Source: Phycisphaerales bacterium (GTDB taxonomy: Bacteria; Planctomycetota; Phycisphaerae; Phycisphaerales; SM1A02). Taken from it: a DNA stretch of 64,000 bases. Position 1 is the first letter of the stretch, and the number at the start of each line of letters is the position of its first letter. Where the stretch lies: assembly GCA_029268515.1 (NCBI GenBank), contig JAQWNP010000008.1, positions 1-64,000 on the forward strand. Reading direction: 5' to 3'. Position numbers and translations under genes: made by a program. The notes under the pieces are model-generated. The model was not told the DNA's origin and did not search any database. It saw nothing but the letters and a program-made list of their open reading frames with translations. Of this stretch, positions 17,418 through 26,084 are shown one piece after another.

Positions 17418-19643
17418 TCACTGTCCGAAGTTAATGAGTAGAAGACTGAAGTCTTCAAGATCGACAGCTCCATTGAGATCGAAGTCAGCAATGCACTCAA
17501 CGTCGCTGGTGCAGTTCCCCCAATGAATCAAAAGGAGAGTGAAGTCATTCGTGTCAACTTGACCATCATTGTTGGCGTCACCTGGTGCTGGCGCGATTGG
17601 GTGGAACCAGTGTGTTTCGTTAATGACTTGATCTGTGAGCCCACCGCCAGAGAATGACACAACTAAGCCAGCATTTCCATAGCGTTCAAAGAACTCTACT
17701 CGAATCGCGTGGCGACCAGCGTTTAGCGCGATTTGACCACTGGCAACCTGCATGGCATGCAACCCATCGTTATCGACAACCAATTGATCGCCAATATAGA
17801 GCGCTGAGCCGTCATCTGATTCAGTGAAGAATGTGTAAGTATCTGAAACAGGTACATCGACATAGCCAGTATACAAAGCGCCGACAACATCAATCATGCC
17901 TGATCCACCGAAGGCATCAGGAGTGCCTGCAAGATTGATTGTGGGAACAACTTCTTGAGCAAAGGAGTTGAGTGTATCGAAGTCAGGTAAGACTTCAATC
18001 TCACCAACTTGGTAGTAAGAAGCAAGAACGCCTTGTTCAATATAAATCGGATTCTCTGGCATTCGAGGAACCAGAATATTCACATTGACAGTTGCTGTAT
18101 CAGTGCTTCCATCATCAGCCATTAACGTGTACTGAAAACTATCGTTAGAGACAGTGGATTCAAATAATGGCCAATAGCGAAGGTGTGTTTCATCATCGAC
18201 CGCGAGAGCGGTGATACTAGCCCCAGATGATGAAGTGTTATCAAAGTCTAGAATACTAACATCTGCGCAGTTCGCCCCATTGTCATTCGCAAGAACGTCA
18301 ATAGTAATAGCGTCTACTTGGTTTGTTTGTACATAGTCATCATTCGCAGCGGTCTCAGAACCACCAATCAAACAAGAGTTTGTATCGAGACCATCAAGAT
18401 AGGCTGTCATAGTGTTTTGTACGGTCGGATGGAACCGAAGCTGCATATTGCTAATGCCACCAGGGCAGATGTGACAGTAGCTCATGATTGTGCCATCACT
18501 GGCAGTATCGCAGTCACCATTCGCACAATTATCGATCTGAGGTGTGTAGTCATGCGTATGAGCTGTGCCGAGGTTATGGCCAGTTTCATGCGCATAAACC
18601 ACAATGTCCCAATTTTCATTGTGGTTGTTTTCTACTGGCAGCGGGAAATACCCTGCAAGGTTGCCTGAGAGGGCAAACCCATACGTGTCATTACAGACTG
18701 TCCCCAGCCATGCGACGCCTCCACCTAAGTTGCGCGGACTTAGGAAATGAGCCAGGTGTGGGTGCTCATCTTCCATCTGAGAGGTCCAATGTGATTGGAA
18801 CTCGGTCAACTGTGAGCCGGCCTCGCTTGCTGTCCAGATATCATCATCTGGCCAAAGTCTGAGGAACTCAATCTGAAACTCAACGTTGACATCGCGAGAG
18901 AAGATAAATGTCTTGGCAGCGGTCATTGTCATGACATAAGCGGTTGCTGCGCTGGGATCATTTGAAAAGAGGTCAGTGAATTCTGCATCGGTTTCAATAG
19001 CAAGGTCAACGGTGCGGCAAGATGCACCAGATGAGCGTGGTGTTGCTTTTGTAGTTGCCCGTTTGTTTGCGATCGTGGGGCGACCCGGAACGTCCAGGAC
19101 AGTGCACGAGAAAGAGGACAAATCCAGAAGTTCTGGATCAGTCTTCGTCAGGTTAAAAATAATGGGGTTTGCATTGGCTTCCTGGTAGGGGCCACTTGAA
19201 ATCACATAGACTTCTTGATCGAGCGCTATCCAACCATGGCAACCATATGGTGAAAGCCCGAGAAAAACGGAACTATCTGCTGCTCCGACTACACTGCCAC
19301 CGAACGTCTGGCAATCTGGTTGTGGTTGTGGTGTTTGGTACCAATGGCCGTTTTCGTCTTGCTGATTGGTCACAATTTGGACAGTGTTTGACAGCGGACG
19401 AATTGCTGTCAGCGCCAAGTCCAGATTTCTTGTGTCAGAGAGCGGAAAGCCACGGATCAATATGTTCTGGTTGCCTCGAAGCTGCTCATAAAAAGCAAGG
19501 TCTAGTTTGAGCTGAGTACCGATTTCAGGTTGATCGGCTTGGGTATCAATCTGTAGTGGTGATAAGGCAGCAGGGCTACGAGAAATTCCTGAGGGCGCAG
19601 GCTGCATCAGTAACAACAAGATGATGGTGTGAATGAGTGTCAT
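17418..19643 (-). CDS. Secreted M12 (reprolysin-like) zinc metalloprotease with PA14 and dockerin-like tail
   Basis: 741 residues with a signal peptide (1-20). A zinc-binding HExxHxxGxxHD is present near residue 350 (YAHETGHNLGTAHTHD), the metzincin signature, preceded by an N-terminal prodomain-like region. A possible Met-turn is GTIMSYC. After the catalytic domain come an Ig/cadherin-like segment (NDDYVQTNQVDAITIDVLAN), a PA14-like domain (GVLASYYQVGEI; YTFFTESDDGSALYIGD), and two paired calcium loops (GDANNDGQVDTNDFTLLL; DFDLNGAVDLEDFSLLL) of dockerin type at the extreme C terminus. It probably digests external protein; the PA14 may bind glycans. It stands alone and has its own terminator. 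Confidence 0.85.
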   Translation of the reverse strand: MTLIHTIILLLLMQPAPSGISRSPAALSPLQIDTQADQPEIGTQLKLDLAFYEQLRGNQNILIRGFPLSDTRNLDLALTAIRPLSNTVQIVTNQQDENGHWYQTPQPQPDCQTFGGSVVGAADSSVFLGLSPYGCHGWIALDQEVYVISSGPYQEANANPIIFNLTKTDPELLDLSSFSCTVLDVPGRPTIANKRATTKATPRSSGASCRTVDLAIETDAEFTDLFSNDPSAATAYVMTMTAAKTFIFSRDVNVEFQIEFLRLWPDDDIWTASEAGSQLTEFQSHWTSQMEDEHPHLAHFLSPRNLGGGVAWLGTVCNDTYGFALSGNLAGYFPLPVENNHNENWDIVVYAHETGHNLGTAHTHDYTPQIDNCANGDCDTASDGTIMSYCHICPGGISNMQLRFHPTVQNTMTAYLDGLDTNSCLIGGSETAANDDYVQTNQVDAITIDVLANDNGANCADVSILDFDNTSSSGASITALAVDDETHLRYWPLFESTVSNDSFQYTLMADDGSTDTATVNVNILVPRMPENPIYIEQGVLASYYQVGEIEVLPDFDTLNSFAQEVVPTINLAGTPDAFGGSGMIDVVGALYTGYVDVPVSDTYTFFTESDDGSALYIGDQLVVDNDGLHAMQVASGQIALNAGRHAIRVEFFERYGNAGLVVSFSGGGLTDQVINETHWFHPIAPAPGDANNDGQVDTNDFTLLLIHWGNCTSDVECIADFDLNGAVDLEDFSLLLINFGQ

Positions 19644-19772
19644 TATTTGGAATGCCCCCCTAAGCTCTCAAGACTTTGTCTTTTGAGGATATCCTGTCAT
19701 ACGATTTGCTCAAGATGACAGTGAGAAAAATCTGGATTCAAGCTATTAAAACCGTTGTTATTGGCCATCGGC

Positions 19773-19812
19773 AACTCAAACGGGCCCCATCCACCGAAGC
19801 AGGGGGGCCCGT
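19773..19812 (-). terminator. Terminator after the small cysteine protein
   Basis: Perfect 9-bp arms ACGGGCCCC (19780-19788) and GGGGCCCGT (19804-19812) enclose a 15-base loop. On the minus strand the stem is followed by TTTGAGTT. It begins 36 bases beyond the stop of the gene at 19848. Confidence 0.6.
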
Positions 19813-19847
19813 CAATAACGTCTCAAATATGTTGGGATTGCCTACGA

Positions 19848-20057
19848 TCAGGCGGCGTTAGCAGCCATAAAGCCATCACAGCCACTTGCGGCACTTACTT
19901 TTAAGTGCAAATTTATATGCTGTGGGTGGCCACAGGAGTCGTGGTACTCCTCCGGTGCTTCCCCATTGATCCTAATCTGGGTCAGGCTACCTTCTGAGGA
20001 GTGCTCTTCGCCGAAGTGGGCACATAACCCGCATTGACCTTGGATGATCTTGACCAT
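19848..20057 (-). CDS. Small cysteine-rich protein, putative metal binder
   Basis: 69 residues, supported by an AGGAG site nine bases before the ATG, by its own 3' hairpin and by an ordered composition. Cysteines occur as QCGLCAHF (CxxC), DSCGHPQH and SGCDGF, with several histidines, so a structural zinc or an iron-sulfur ligand set is plausible. The core ...LTQIRINGEAPEEYHDSC reads like a conserved small domain rather than random sequence. I do not recognise a named family. It is transcribed on its own, divergent from corA over 275 bp. A regulatory or metal-sensing role would be speculative. Confidence 0.6.
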   Translation of the reverse strand: MVKIIQGQCGLCAHFGEEHSSEGSLTQIRINGEAPEEYHDSCGHPQHINLHLKVSAASGCDGFMAANAA

Positions 20058-20332
20058 TTTTACAGTCTCCTAACAAGTCTGTTGGGGCTTAATGCCTTCC
20101 AGACGCCCAGTTCACGGTCCCCGGCAACGAAGCCAGCAAAACCCTATCGATGATTACATCTTCCACTATCATCGGTCCGATTCCAGTGAGAACCGGTCTC
20201 ATGATCCAATTGCGATCCGCTCGCAGGAATGCTCTTGGTCAAAACCCGCTCAATAGCATTTAATGGGTTGAAATCACTCAGTGAGTCTGATTAGGCTGGC
20301 CGATCGAGGAATTGGAAATTAGGAGAATTTAG

Positions 20333-21499
20333 ATGAAACTTAACTTGTTGACCCGCCCTCTGGGAAAAGCCACAAGCTTGCTTCGGCTGACGAGGCACAG
20401 TGCTTGGGATCACCCAGGTCGTGAGGGTGGGGTCGATATCGAACAGCTGGCATCCTTAGAAGTAGAGGATCCATCACCAGCGGTGATCACTTGTGTTGAT
20501 TACGGGCCAACTGTTCTGGAAGAGCATGAAGTAAAAGATCTAGGGTCTTTTCTTGAAACAACCAGTCTTCCAGAGGGAGCAGCGGTTCGCTGGATTAACA
20601 TTGCTGGACTCAAAGACATGAAGGCCATGGAGGCAGTGGCGCGATACTTCGACCTGCATCCACTCATCGTCGAGGATCTTTTGGATGTGACCCATCGACC
20701 AAAGTGTGAAGAAAATCTGGCATTTGGTGAAGATCGAAGTGGGGCTGATCTTCCTCAACTCTTCGTAACGATGCGGCTCATCCATCTGCTTGATAATCAT
20801 GTGGGAGCTGAAACAATTAACCTGCTTATCTCGGAAACGACCGTGATTAGTTTTCAGCAATCCCACGATGATGCTTGGGAGCCAATTCGTAATCGTATAA
20901 GGAAAGCAGATTCACGAATACGTTTAGCTGATGCAAGTTTTTTGTTGTACGCGATGATGGACCTTGTTGTCGATAGTTACTACCCCACGATTGAACAAGT
21001 TGGCAACATGATGGAGAGTCTTGAAGAGGTCCTTATCGAGCAACAAAAGCCTCTCGTTAACGAAGAAGTTTATGCAGTTAAACGAGAACTCATTTTGCTG
21101 CGCCGCGAAGCATGGCCAATGCGAGAAATTGTCAATACGCTGACAAGAGATGGGAATACGTGCATTAGCGAGACAACCCAGCGCTATCTTCGTGATGTTT
21201 ATGATCATGTCGTTCACATCATGGACATCATTGAGACTTACCGAGACTCAGCGGGAACTCTGGTTGACCTGCAAATGAATACAGTTAATGCCCGCATGAA
21301 TGAAGTTATGAAAGTGTTGACGATTATCGCAACAATTTTTATTCCACTTTCATTTTTTACTGGCATCTATGGCATGAACTTCGACTACATTCCAGGGCTT
21401 CACAATCACGCTGGTTTCTGGGTGTTCTGGGGTGTTTGTATGCTTGCTGCCGGCGGCATGCTTGTATGGTTTGCTAGGAAGGGATGGCTATCTAAGTGA
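20333..21499 (+). CDS. corA: CorA family magnesium/cobalt transporter
   Basis: 388 residues. A long soluble N-terminal domain leads into the coiled stalk helix (IMDIIETYRDSAGTLVDLQM, MNTVNARMNEVMKVLTIIAT), then two C-terminal membrane helices with the signature YGMNF between them (GMN at 347-349), the selectivity motif of CorA. Family members are pentameric Mg2+ channels. An AGGAG site lies eight bases before the ATG. The stop overlaps the GTG start of the glycosyltransferase gene by four bases (GTGA), so the two are coupled. Confidence 0.93.
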   Translation: MKLNLLTRPLGKATSLLRLTRHSAWDHPGREGGVDIEQLASLEVEDPSPAVITCVDYGPTVLEEHEVKDLGSFLETTSLPEGAAVRWINIAGLKDMKAMEAVARYFDLHPLIVEDLLDVTHRPKCEENLAFGEDRSGADLPQLFVTMRLIHLLDNHVGAETINLLISETTVISFQQSHDDAWEPIRNRIRKADSRIRLADASFLLYAMMDLVVDSYYPTIEQVGNMMESLEEVLIEQQKPLVNEEVYAVKRELILLRREAWPMREIVNTLTRDGNTCISETTQRYLRDVYDHVVHIMDIIETYRDSAGTLVDLQMNTVNARMNEVMKVLTIIATIFIPLSFFTGIYGMNFDYIPGLHNHAGFWVFWGVCMLAAGGMLVWFARKGWLSK

Positions 21500-22731
21500 G
21501 TACTGGATCTGTATCAGCTACTTCAAAGAGGTTGGCTTATTTAGTCAATCACTATCCAATGGTGAGCCATACTTTTATTCGAAGTGAAATACTGGGACTC
21601 GAACATTTAGGATTCCATGTTCAGCGCCTGTCAATAAGACCATCGCCTTCAGATCTGGTTGATGCTTCCGACATTGAAGAAGAAACAAAAACGTCCACAA
21701 TTCTCGGCAGTGGGGCAATTGGACGTTTGTTAGTTAGTCTTCTTCTGACCATGTTGGCACATCCTATTCAGTTAGCCCGCGGAAAAATGTTGGCTTGGCG
21801 TTTGTCTAGAAAGAGCGAAAAAAGCTTTTGGTATCACCTTATCTATCTATGTGAGGCGTGTTATGTGCGTCGCTGGAGTGCTAAGAAAAAAGTAAGTCAT
21901 ATTCATGTGCACTTTGGCACCAATGGCGCCACTGTTGCTTTGATATGTAAAAAAATTGGTGGCCCGTCTTTTAGTATGACTATCCATGGGCCCCGCGAAT
22001 TTGATGAACCTGGCCAAATTTCTCTTGGTGAAAAAGTGGCAGAGGCTGCCTTTGTTATAGCAATTACATCGTTTTGCGCATCACAGATTATGCGATGGAG
22101 TGATCCTGTTGACTGGGATCGAATTCATATTGTTCACTGCACGGTCGAAGACAAGTTCTTTGAATCTGCTGCGGCGATTAGTGACGCGGCAAAAACACTT
22201 GTTTGTGTTGGTCGACTAAATTCACAAAAAGGCCATCACATTTTATTGGATGCATTCGCGGAGGCACGGGCTCAAGGCGTAGACTTAAATCTGATCTTGA
22301 TTGGAGATGGCGAGTTGCGTGCGAGCGTAGAGTCGCGAATTCAAAATCTGGAAATAGAGGAATTTGTGACAATCACGGGGTGGAAGTCGGGTTCAGAAAT
22401 ACGTGATTACCTAATTGGCTCTCGTGGATTCGTGATGGCTAGCTTCGCCGAAGGATTGCCGGTTGTCATTATGGAAGCAATGGCATTGGGGCGCCCAGTC
22501 ATCACCACAACAATTGCTGGAATTCCAGAGCTTGTTGAGCCAACTCAAAATGGGTGGTTGGTTCCTGCGGGGTCTCAAGAGGCCCTCACCAACGCAATTG
22601 TGGAGCTGTCCAAGATGGATATCGGTGAGCTCAATAAATGGGGTGAAAGAGCTCGAGTCTTAGCGCGTCGGAATCATCACGGAGCCACCGAAGCCAAGAA
22701 ACTAGCAGCACTCTTTGAGGCCTATACCTGA
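21496..22731 (+). CDS. GT4-family glycosyltransferase (WcaL-like)
   Basis: 411 residues, GT-B fold. The N terminus LVNHYPMVSHTFIRSEILGL is typical of glycosyltransferases of the WcaL/exopolysaccharide group, and the C-terminal nucleotide-sugar site reads VGRLNSQKGHHILLDAFAEA, GDGELR, ASFAEGLPVVIMEAMALGRP, ending in the EX7E motif (E466-like spacing: FAEGLPVVIMEAMA). It probably adds a sugar to an extracellular polysaccharide or lipid-linked glycan. It overlaps corA by GTGA and shares one base with the asnB start (TGATG), so the three are one translational unit. The donor and acceptor sugars are not predictable. Confidence 0.85.
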   Translation: MSTGSVSATSKRLAYLVNHYPMVSHTFIRSEILGLEHLGFHVQRLSIRPSPSDLVDASDIEEETKTSTILGSGAIGRLLVSLLLTMLAHPIQLARGKMLAWRLSRKSEKSFWYHLIYLCEACYVRRWSAKKKVSHIHVHFGTNGATVALICKKIGGPSFSMTIHGPREFDEPGQISLGEKVAEAAFVIAITSFCASQIMRWSDPVDWDRIHIVHCTVEDKFFESAAAISDAAKTLVCVGRLNSQKGHHILLDAFAEARAQGVDLNLILIGDGELRASVESRIQNLEIEEFVTITGWKSGSEIRDYLIGSRGFVMASFAEGLPVVIMEAMALGRPVITTTIAGIPELVEPTQNGWLVPAGSQEALTNAIVELSKMDIGELNKWGERARVLARRNHHGATEAKKLAALFEAYT

Positions 22732-24650
22732 TGTGTGGGATTGCTGGTGCAATCGGTCTTTGTGGGCATGAAATTGAGTGCGCAGTCAAACGTATGAAAG
22801 AATCGCTGGTGCATCGCGGCCCAGACGATCAAGGATTATTTAAGAGTGAGATAAACACAGAAGGCCAGGGTGTGATCCTGGCTCACCAGCGATTGTCAAT
22901 TCTTGATGTTTCAAGTGCGGCAGCGCAGCCAATGCATGACTTGCATACAGGTGATGTGCTTTCTTATAACGGCGAAGTCTATAACTTTGCGCAGCTTCGT
23001 GAATCTTTGGGTCGTGAGCCATCACGATGGCAATCAACAGGTGATACTGAAGTTGTTTTTAAAGCAATGCAGCAGTGGGAGGCCTCTGCACCATCTCATT
23101 TTAATGGCATGTTTGCATTCGCTTATTACGAGTCAAGTAAACAACACGTTTATTTAGTTCGTGATCGCCTCGGAATTAAGCCACTGTATTATGCGCACGT
23201 TGATGATGGTAAGACATTATTGTTTGCGTCAGAAGTCCGTGCACTGTTGGCCAGTAATTTGATTGCTCGTACTCTGGATCCAGTTTCACTTTCTACTTAT
23301 CTATGGAATGGGTTCGTGGTTGGACCCAATACAATTGTGAAGGACATCAAGCTTCTTCCAGCAGGAAGCCTTGCCACAGTTCAAATAGATGATCCGAAGA
23401 TTGTGCCGACTTCCTACTGGGAGCTCCCAGATCAAGGAGACCGAACTTCAAAGCCGAGTGATGTGCAAGACGCTCTCAATGAATCAGTCGAAAAAAGGAT
23501 GTGTTCTGACGTTCCTTTGGGCGTCTTTCTGTCAGGCGGCGTTGATTCGAGTGCTGTCACAGCCATGGCAGTGAAAGCCAGCGAGGCACCAGTCAGTACA
23601 TTCAACATTGCTTTCGAAGAAACTAATTGCGACGAATCGGCTTATGCTGAAGCTGTTGCTAAGTCACTAGGAACAGATCACAGTCGTATTGTCCTGACTG
23701 AAACAGTTTTTGCTCAGCAGCTTGAATCAGCAATGGCCAGTCTTGATCAGCCCACGTTTGATGGAATCAATACTTATTTTGTGAGTCGTGCTGTTCGTGA
23801 AGCTGGTCTCACTGTTGCACTGGCAGGGACTGGCGGAGATGAACTGTTTGGTGGATATACCAGTTTTGCTGAAGTGCCACGCGCAGCGGCGGTATCAAAG
23901 CGATTAGGTGTTTTGCCCGGTTCATTGAGTAAGAAGTTGGCTCGTTCATTGATGCGCATCAAGAGTGGTAAGCCAGGGGTTGTGCCACCACAGACACGGT
24001 GGGGTAAGCTCAGCGATGTGTTTGAGGGAGGTGGAGATCTTGTTGCAACATTTCAGATCTCATACGCGCTTTATACAATGGATTTTATTGCTCAACTTAG
24101 TCATCGGCAAACGGTCGTCGAATATGGCCTTAATGATCTAGAGCAGTGGCGAGAAAAGACCCGTAACAGCTCGAATCTTTTTTCCGTAAGTACATTAGAA
24201 CTCGCCCAGTTCATTGGGCAGCGACTACTGAGAGATACTGATTCAACCAGTATGGCTGTGTCACTGGAAGTTCGCGTGCCACTGCTTGATCACAACGTGG
24301 TTGAGATGGTTGCTGGCCTTAATGATGAAACTCGTTTTTCCCCATTAGGCCGTAAGCAGATGCTACGCGATCTTGCACTGAGTGATCTAGACCCCAGTAT
24401 ATTTGAGCGTCCGAAATCTGGCTTTGTAATGCCGATTGATCAGTGGTGCCGTCGAAGCTTGTCCAACATGATGACTGAGGTGTTTGAAGATGAAGATCTT
24501 TGTCGCTCTGTTGGGCTGGAGCCAAGAGCAGTGAGGGCAATTTGGCGAGCTTTCTGTGAAGGATCGCCGGGTATCTATTGGTCACGCGTTTGGGCGATCT
24601 TTTCACTCATGTGGTGGTGTCGTTTACACCACGTTGAGCTGGCAAGCTAG
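22731..24650 (+). CDS. asnB: Asparagine synthetase, glutamine-hydrolysing (AsnB type)
   Basis: 639 residues. The N-terminal glutaminase domain starts with MCGIAGAIG, so Cys2 is the nucleophile, followed by HRGPDDQG and NGEVYNF. The synthetase domain has the PP-loop LSGGVDSSAVTA near residue 260 and GTGGDELFGGY. It transfers glutamine amide nitrogen to an aspartyl-AMP intermediate. In polysaccharide clusters, AsnB-like proteins often amidate sugars or other carboxylates rather than make asparagine, and the coupling to a glycosyltransferase suggests that alternative here. Convergent with the MFS gene, with only four bases between the stops. Confidence 0.9.
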   Translation: MCGIAGAIGLCGHEIECAVKRMKESLVHRGPDDQGLFKSEINTEGQGVILAHQRLSILDVSSAAAQPMHDLHTGDVLSYNGEVYNFAQLRESLGREPSRWQSTGDTEVVFKAMQQWEASAPSHFNGMFAFAYYESSKQHVYLVRDRLGIKPLYYAHVDDGKTLLFASEVRALLASNLIARTLDPVSLSTYLWNGFVVGPNTIVKDIKLLPAGSLATVQIDDPKIVPTSYWELPDQGDRTSKPSDVQDALNESVEKRMCSDVPLGVFLSGGVDSSAVTAMAVKASEAPVSTFNIAFEETNCDESAYAEAVAKSLGTDHSRIVLTETVFAQQLESAMASLDQPTFDGINTYFVSRAVREAGLTVALAGTGGDELFGGYTSFAEVPRAAAVSKRLGVLPGSLSKKLARSLMRIKSGKPGVVPPQTRWGKLSDVFEGGGDLVATFQISYALYTMDFIAQLSHRQTVVEYGLNDLEQWREKTRNSSNLFSVSTLELAQFIGQRLLRDTDSTSMAVSLEVRVPLLDHNVVEMVAGLNDETRFSPLGRKQMLRDLALSDLDPSIFERPKSGFVMPIDQWCRRSLSNMMTEVFEDEDLCRSVGLEPRAVRAIWRAFCEGSPGIYWSRVWAIFSLMWWCRLHHVELAS

Positions 24651-24654
24651 ATCA

Positions 24655-26013
24655 TTAGAACCAACTATATTTATCGCGTTTACAAAGGCGCAATCGCAAC
24701 TGTTGCGGCTGGTGTTGAGCAAGAGCCTCATAGTCATAGCGACGCAGAATCCATATGAGACAAAAGCATATTGCCAGCGCAAAAGCGGCTGCATAGAACC
24801 AGATGGCTGTGGAGTCAACAACATTACTTGAGCGTAGTGCGAATGCAAGAGTCAGTGGACCGAAGAGCCCTGCGAGTCCAAAGGCTGGCAGTGAAGCTCT
24901 TACAGCATGCGTGTAATTAATGGGCCCATACATACTGACGAGCATCACGGTCCACAAGCACTTCCCTGCACCGAACATAACACCAGTAATACACATCAAT
25001 ATGGTGAAGAGTAGTGGGCCTGCAAGAAGCTGTAGAACGATTGCAGCGCCAAGTAATGAAAGGCACTGCACGCTGCAAAAAACCAAATAAATTGGTTTCA
25101 ACCTCAGCTTGTCAGCAATAGCACCAAATACAAATCGGGCGAGCCCATAGCTTGCTAAAAAGGCAACAGCGATGATTGAAGAACTTTCTTGTGTAACATG
25201 AAAGACTTCAACAGTCATGGCTTGCACAATAATCTTGAAGCCAAATCCAGGCATTAAGAAGAGCAAAAAGAACACGAAGAAAATCCAAAACGATGTTGTA
25301 GAGAGAATGCCTTTCATGCCCAAATCAGGGGTGGCTTTTTCTGGTGTGATTACCTTTGTTGATGCATCATCTGATTTCGGCTCTCTCATTAAGAAAATGC
25401 CAATCATTGCTGGTACCACAAATAAGGCAGAAAGCAGAAGTCCATAGATGACACCCGTTGTCTGAAAGACAATTGGTGCAAAGTAGGAATAAATAGCTGC
25501 CCAAATTCCAAACCATAAACCCATCACGCCTGTGATGAGTCCAACGCGATTGACCTGTTGGCCCCAACTCACCAAATAGAAAGCAACAAGACTATAGAAG
25601 TTACTCATACAAAGGCCCATCAGTAGACTAAAGCCCACAATCAGAAGCCAGTACCACTGTAGCCAACAAGCAAGTGCACCTATTGCAATACTCAATCCGA
25701 TGGTGCTGATCAAAATAAACATCAGCAAGCGTACGTTCGGTATGAAGGTTTTTATCTTAGGAAGTAATAACGCGCCGCTGCCCAGGCCAAGAAAAAGTAT
25801 CGCACCTATGATCGACCCCGACCATCCTTTGTTGGCTTCTCCAGGAGAAAAGATCTTGTTTAATGGCTCGATGAGCGCGTTGAAGCCATAGAGTGGAGCA
25901 ATAAATGCGGTAAGAAGCATTGGACTTGTCGGTAAGACAACGTACCAAAATCGTTTCGTATTTTGAGCAGCGTTCTTGTCGTCTCGTATGTCTGGATCGC
26001 GAGTCAATGTCAT
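24655..26013 (-). CDS. MFS transporter, OFA (oxalate/formate antiporter-like) family, copy 2
   Basis: 452 residues with 12 predicted membrane helices. The N terminus carries the OFA-type pattern APLYGFNALIEPLNKIFSPG followed by GWSGSIIGAILFLGLGSGALLLP. A cytoplasmic loop of about 30 residues divides the two halves. It is a clear paralog of the next gene upstream, with parallel helices and near-identical C-terminal tails ending SWF. OFA members exchange small carboxylates; the substrate here is unknown. The 71-base gap between the two and common orientation imply tandem duplication and probable co-transcription. Confidence 0.88.
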   Translation of the reverse strand: MTLTRDPDIRDDKNAAQNTKRFWYVVLPTSPMLLTAFIAPLYGFNALIEPLNKIFSPGEANKGWSGSIIGAILFLGLGSGALLLPKIKTFIPNVRLLMFILISTIGLSIAIGALACWLQWYWLLIVGFSLLMGLCMSNFYSLVAFYLVSWGQQVNRVGLITGVMGLWFGIWAAIYSYFAPIVFQTTGVIYGLLLSALFVVPAMIGIFLMREPKSDDASTKVITPEKATPDLGMKGILSTTSFWIFFVFFLLFLMPGFGFKIIVQAMTVEVFHVTQESSSIIAVAFLASYGLARFVFGAIADKLRLKPIYLVFCSVQCLSLLGAAIVLQLLAGPLLFTILMCITGVMFGAGKCLWTVMLVSMYGPINYTHAVRASLPAFGLAGLFGPLTLAFALRSSNVVDSTAIWFYAAAFALAICFCLIWILRRYDYEALAQHQPQQLRLRLCKRDKYSWF

Positions 26014-26084
26014 GTGGATGCTAAATGTTTAAGAATGAATTCAGTGATAAAGGCAATCGCCTCACTCCATGATAAACAAGATCT

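Noticed and set aside
20150-20263. 37-codon plus-strand frame in the corA leader
   Set aside because: No ribosome site and no motif; the frame is short enough to occur by chance.
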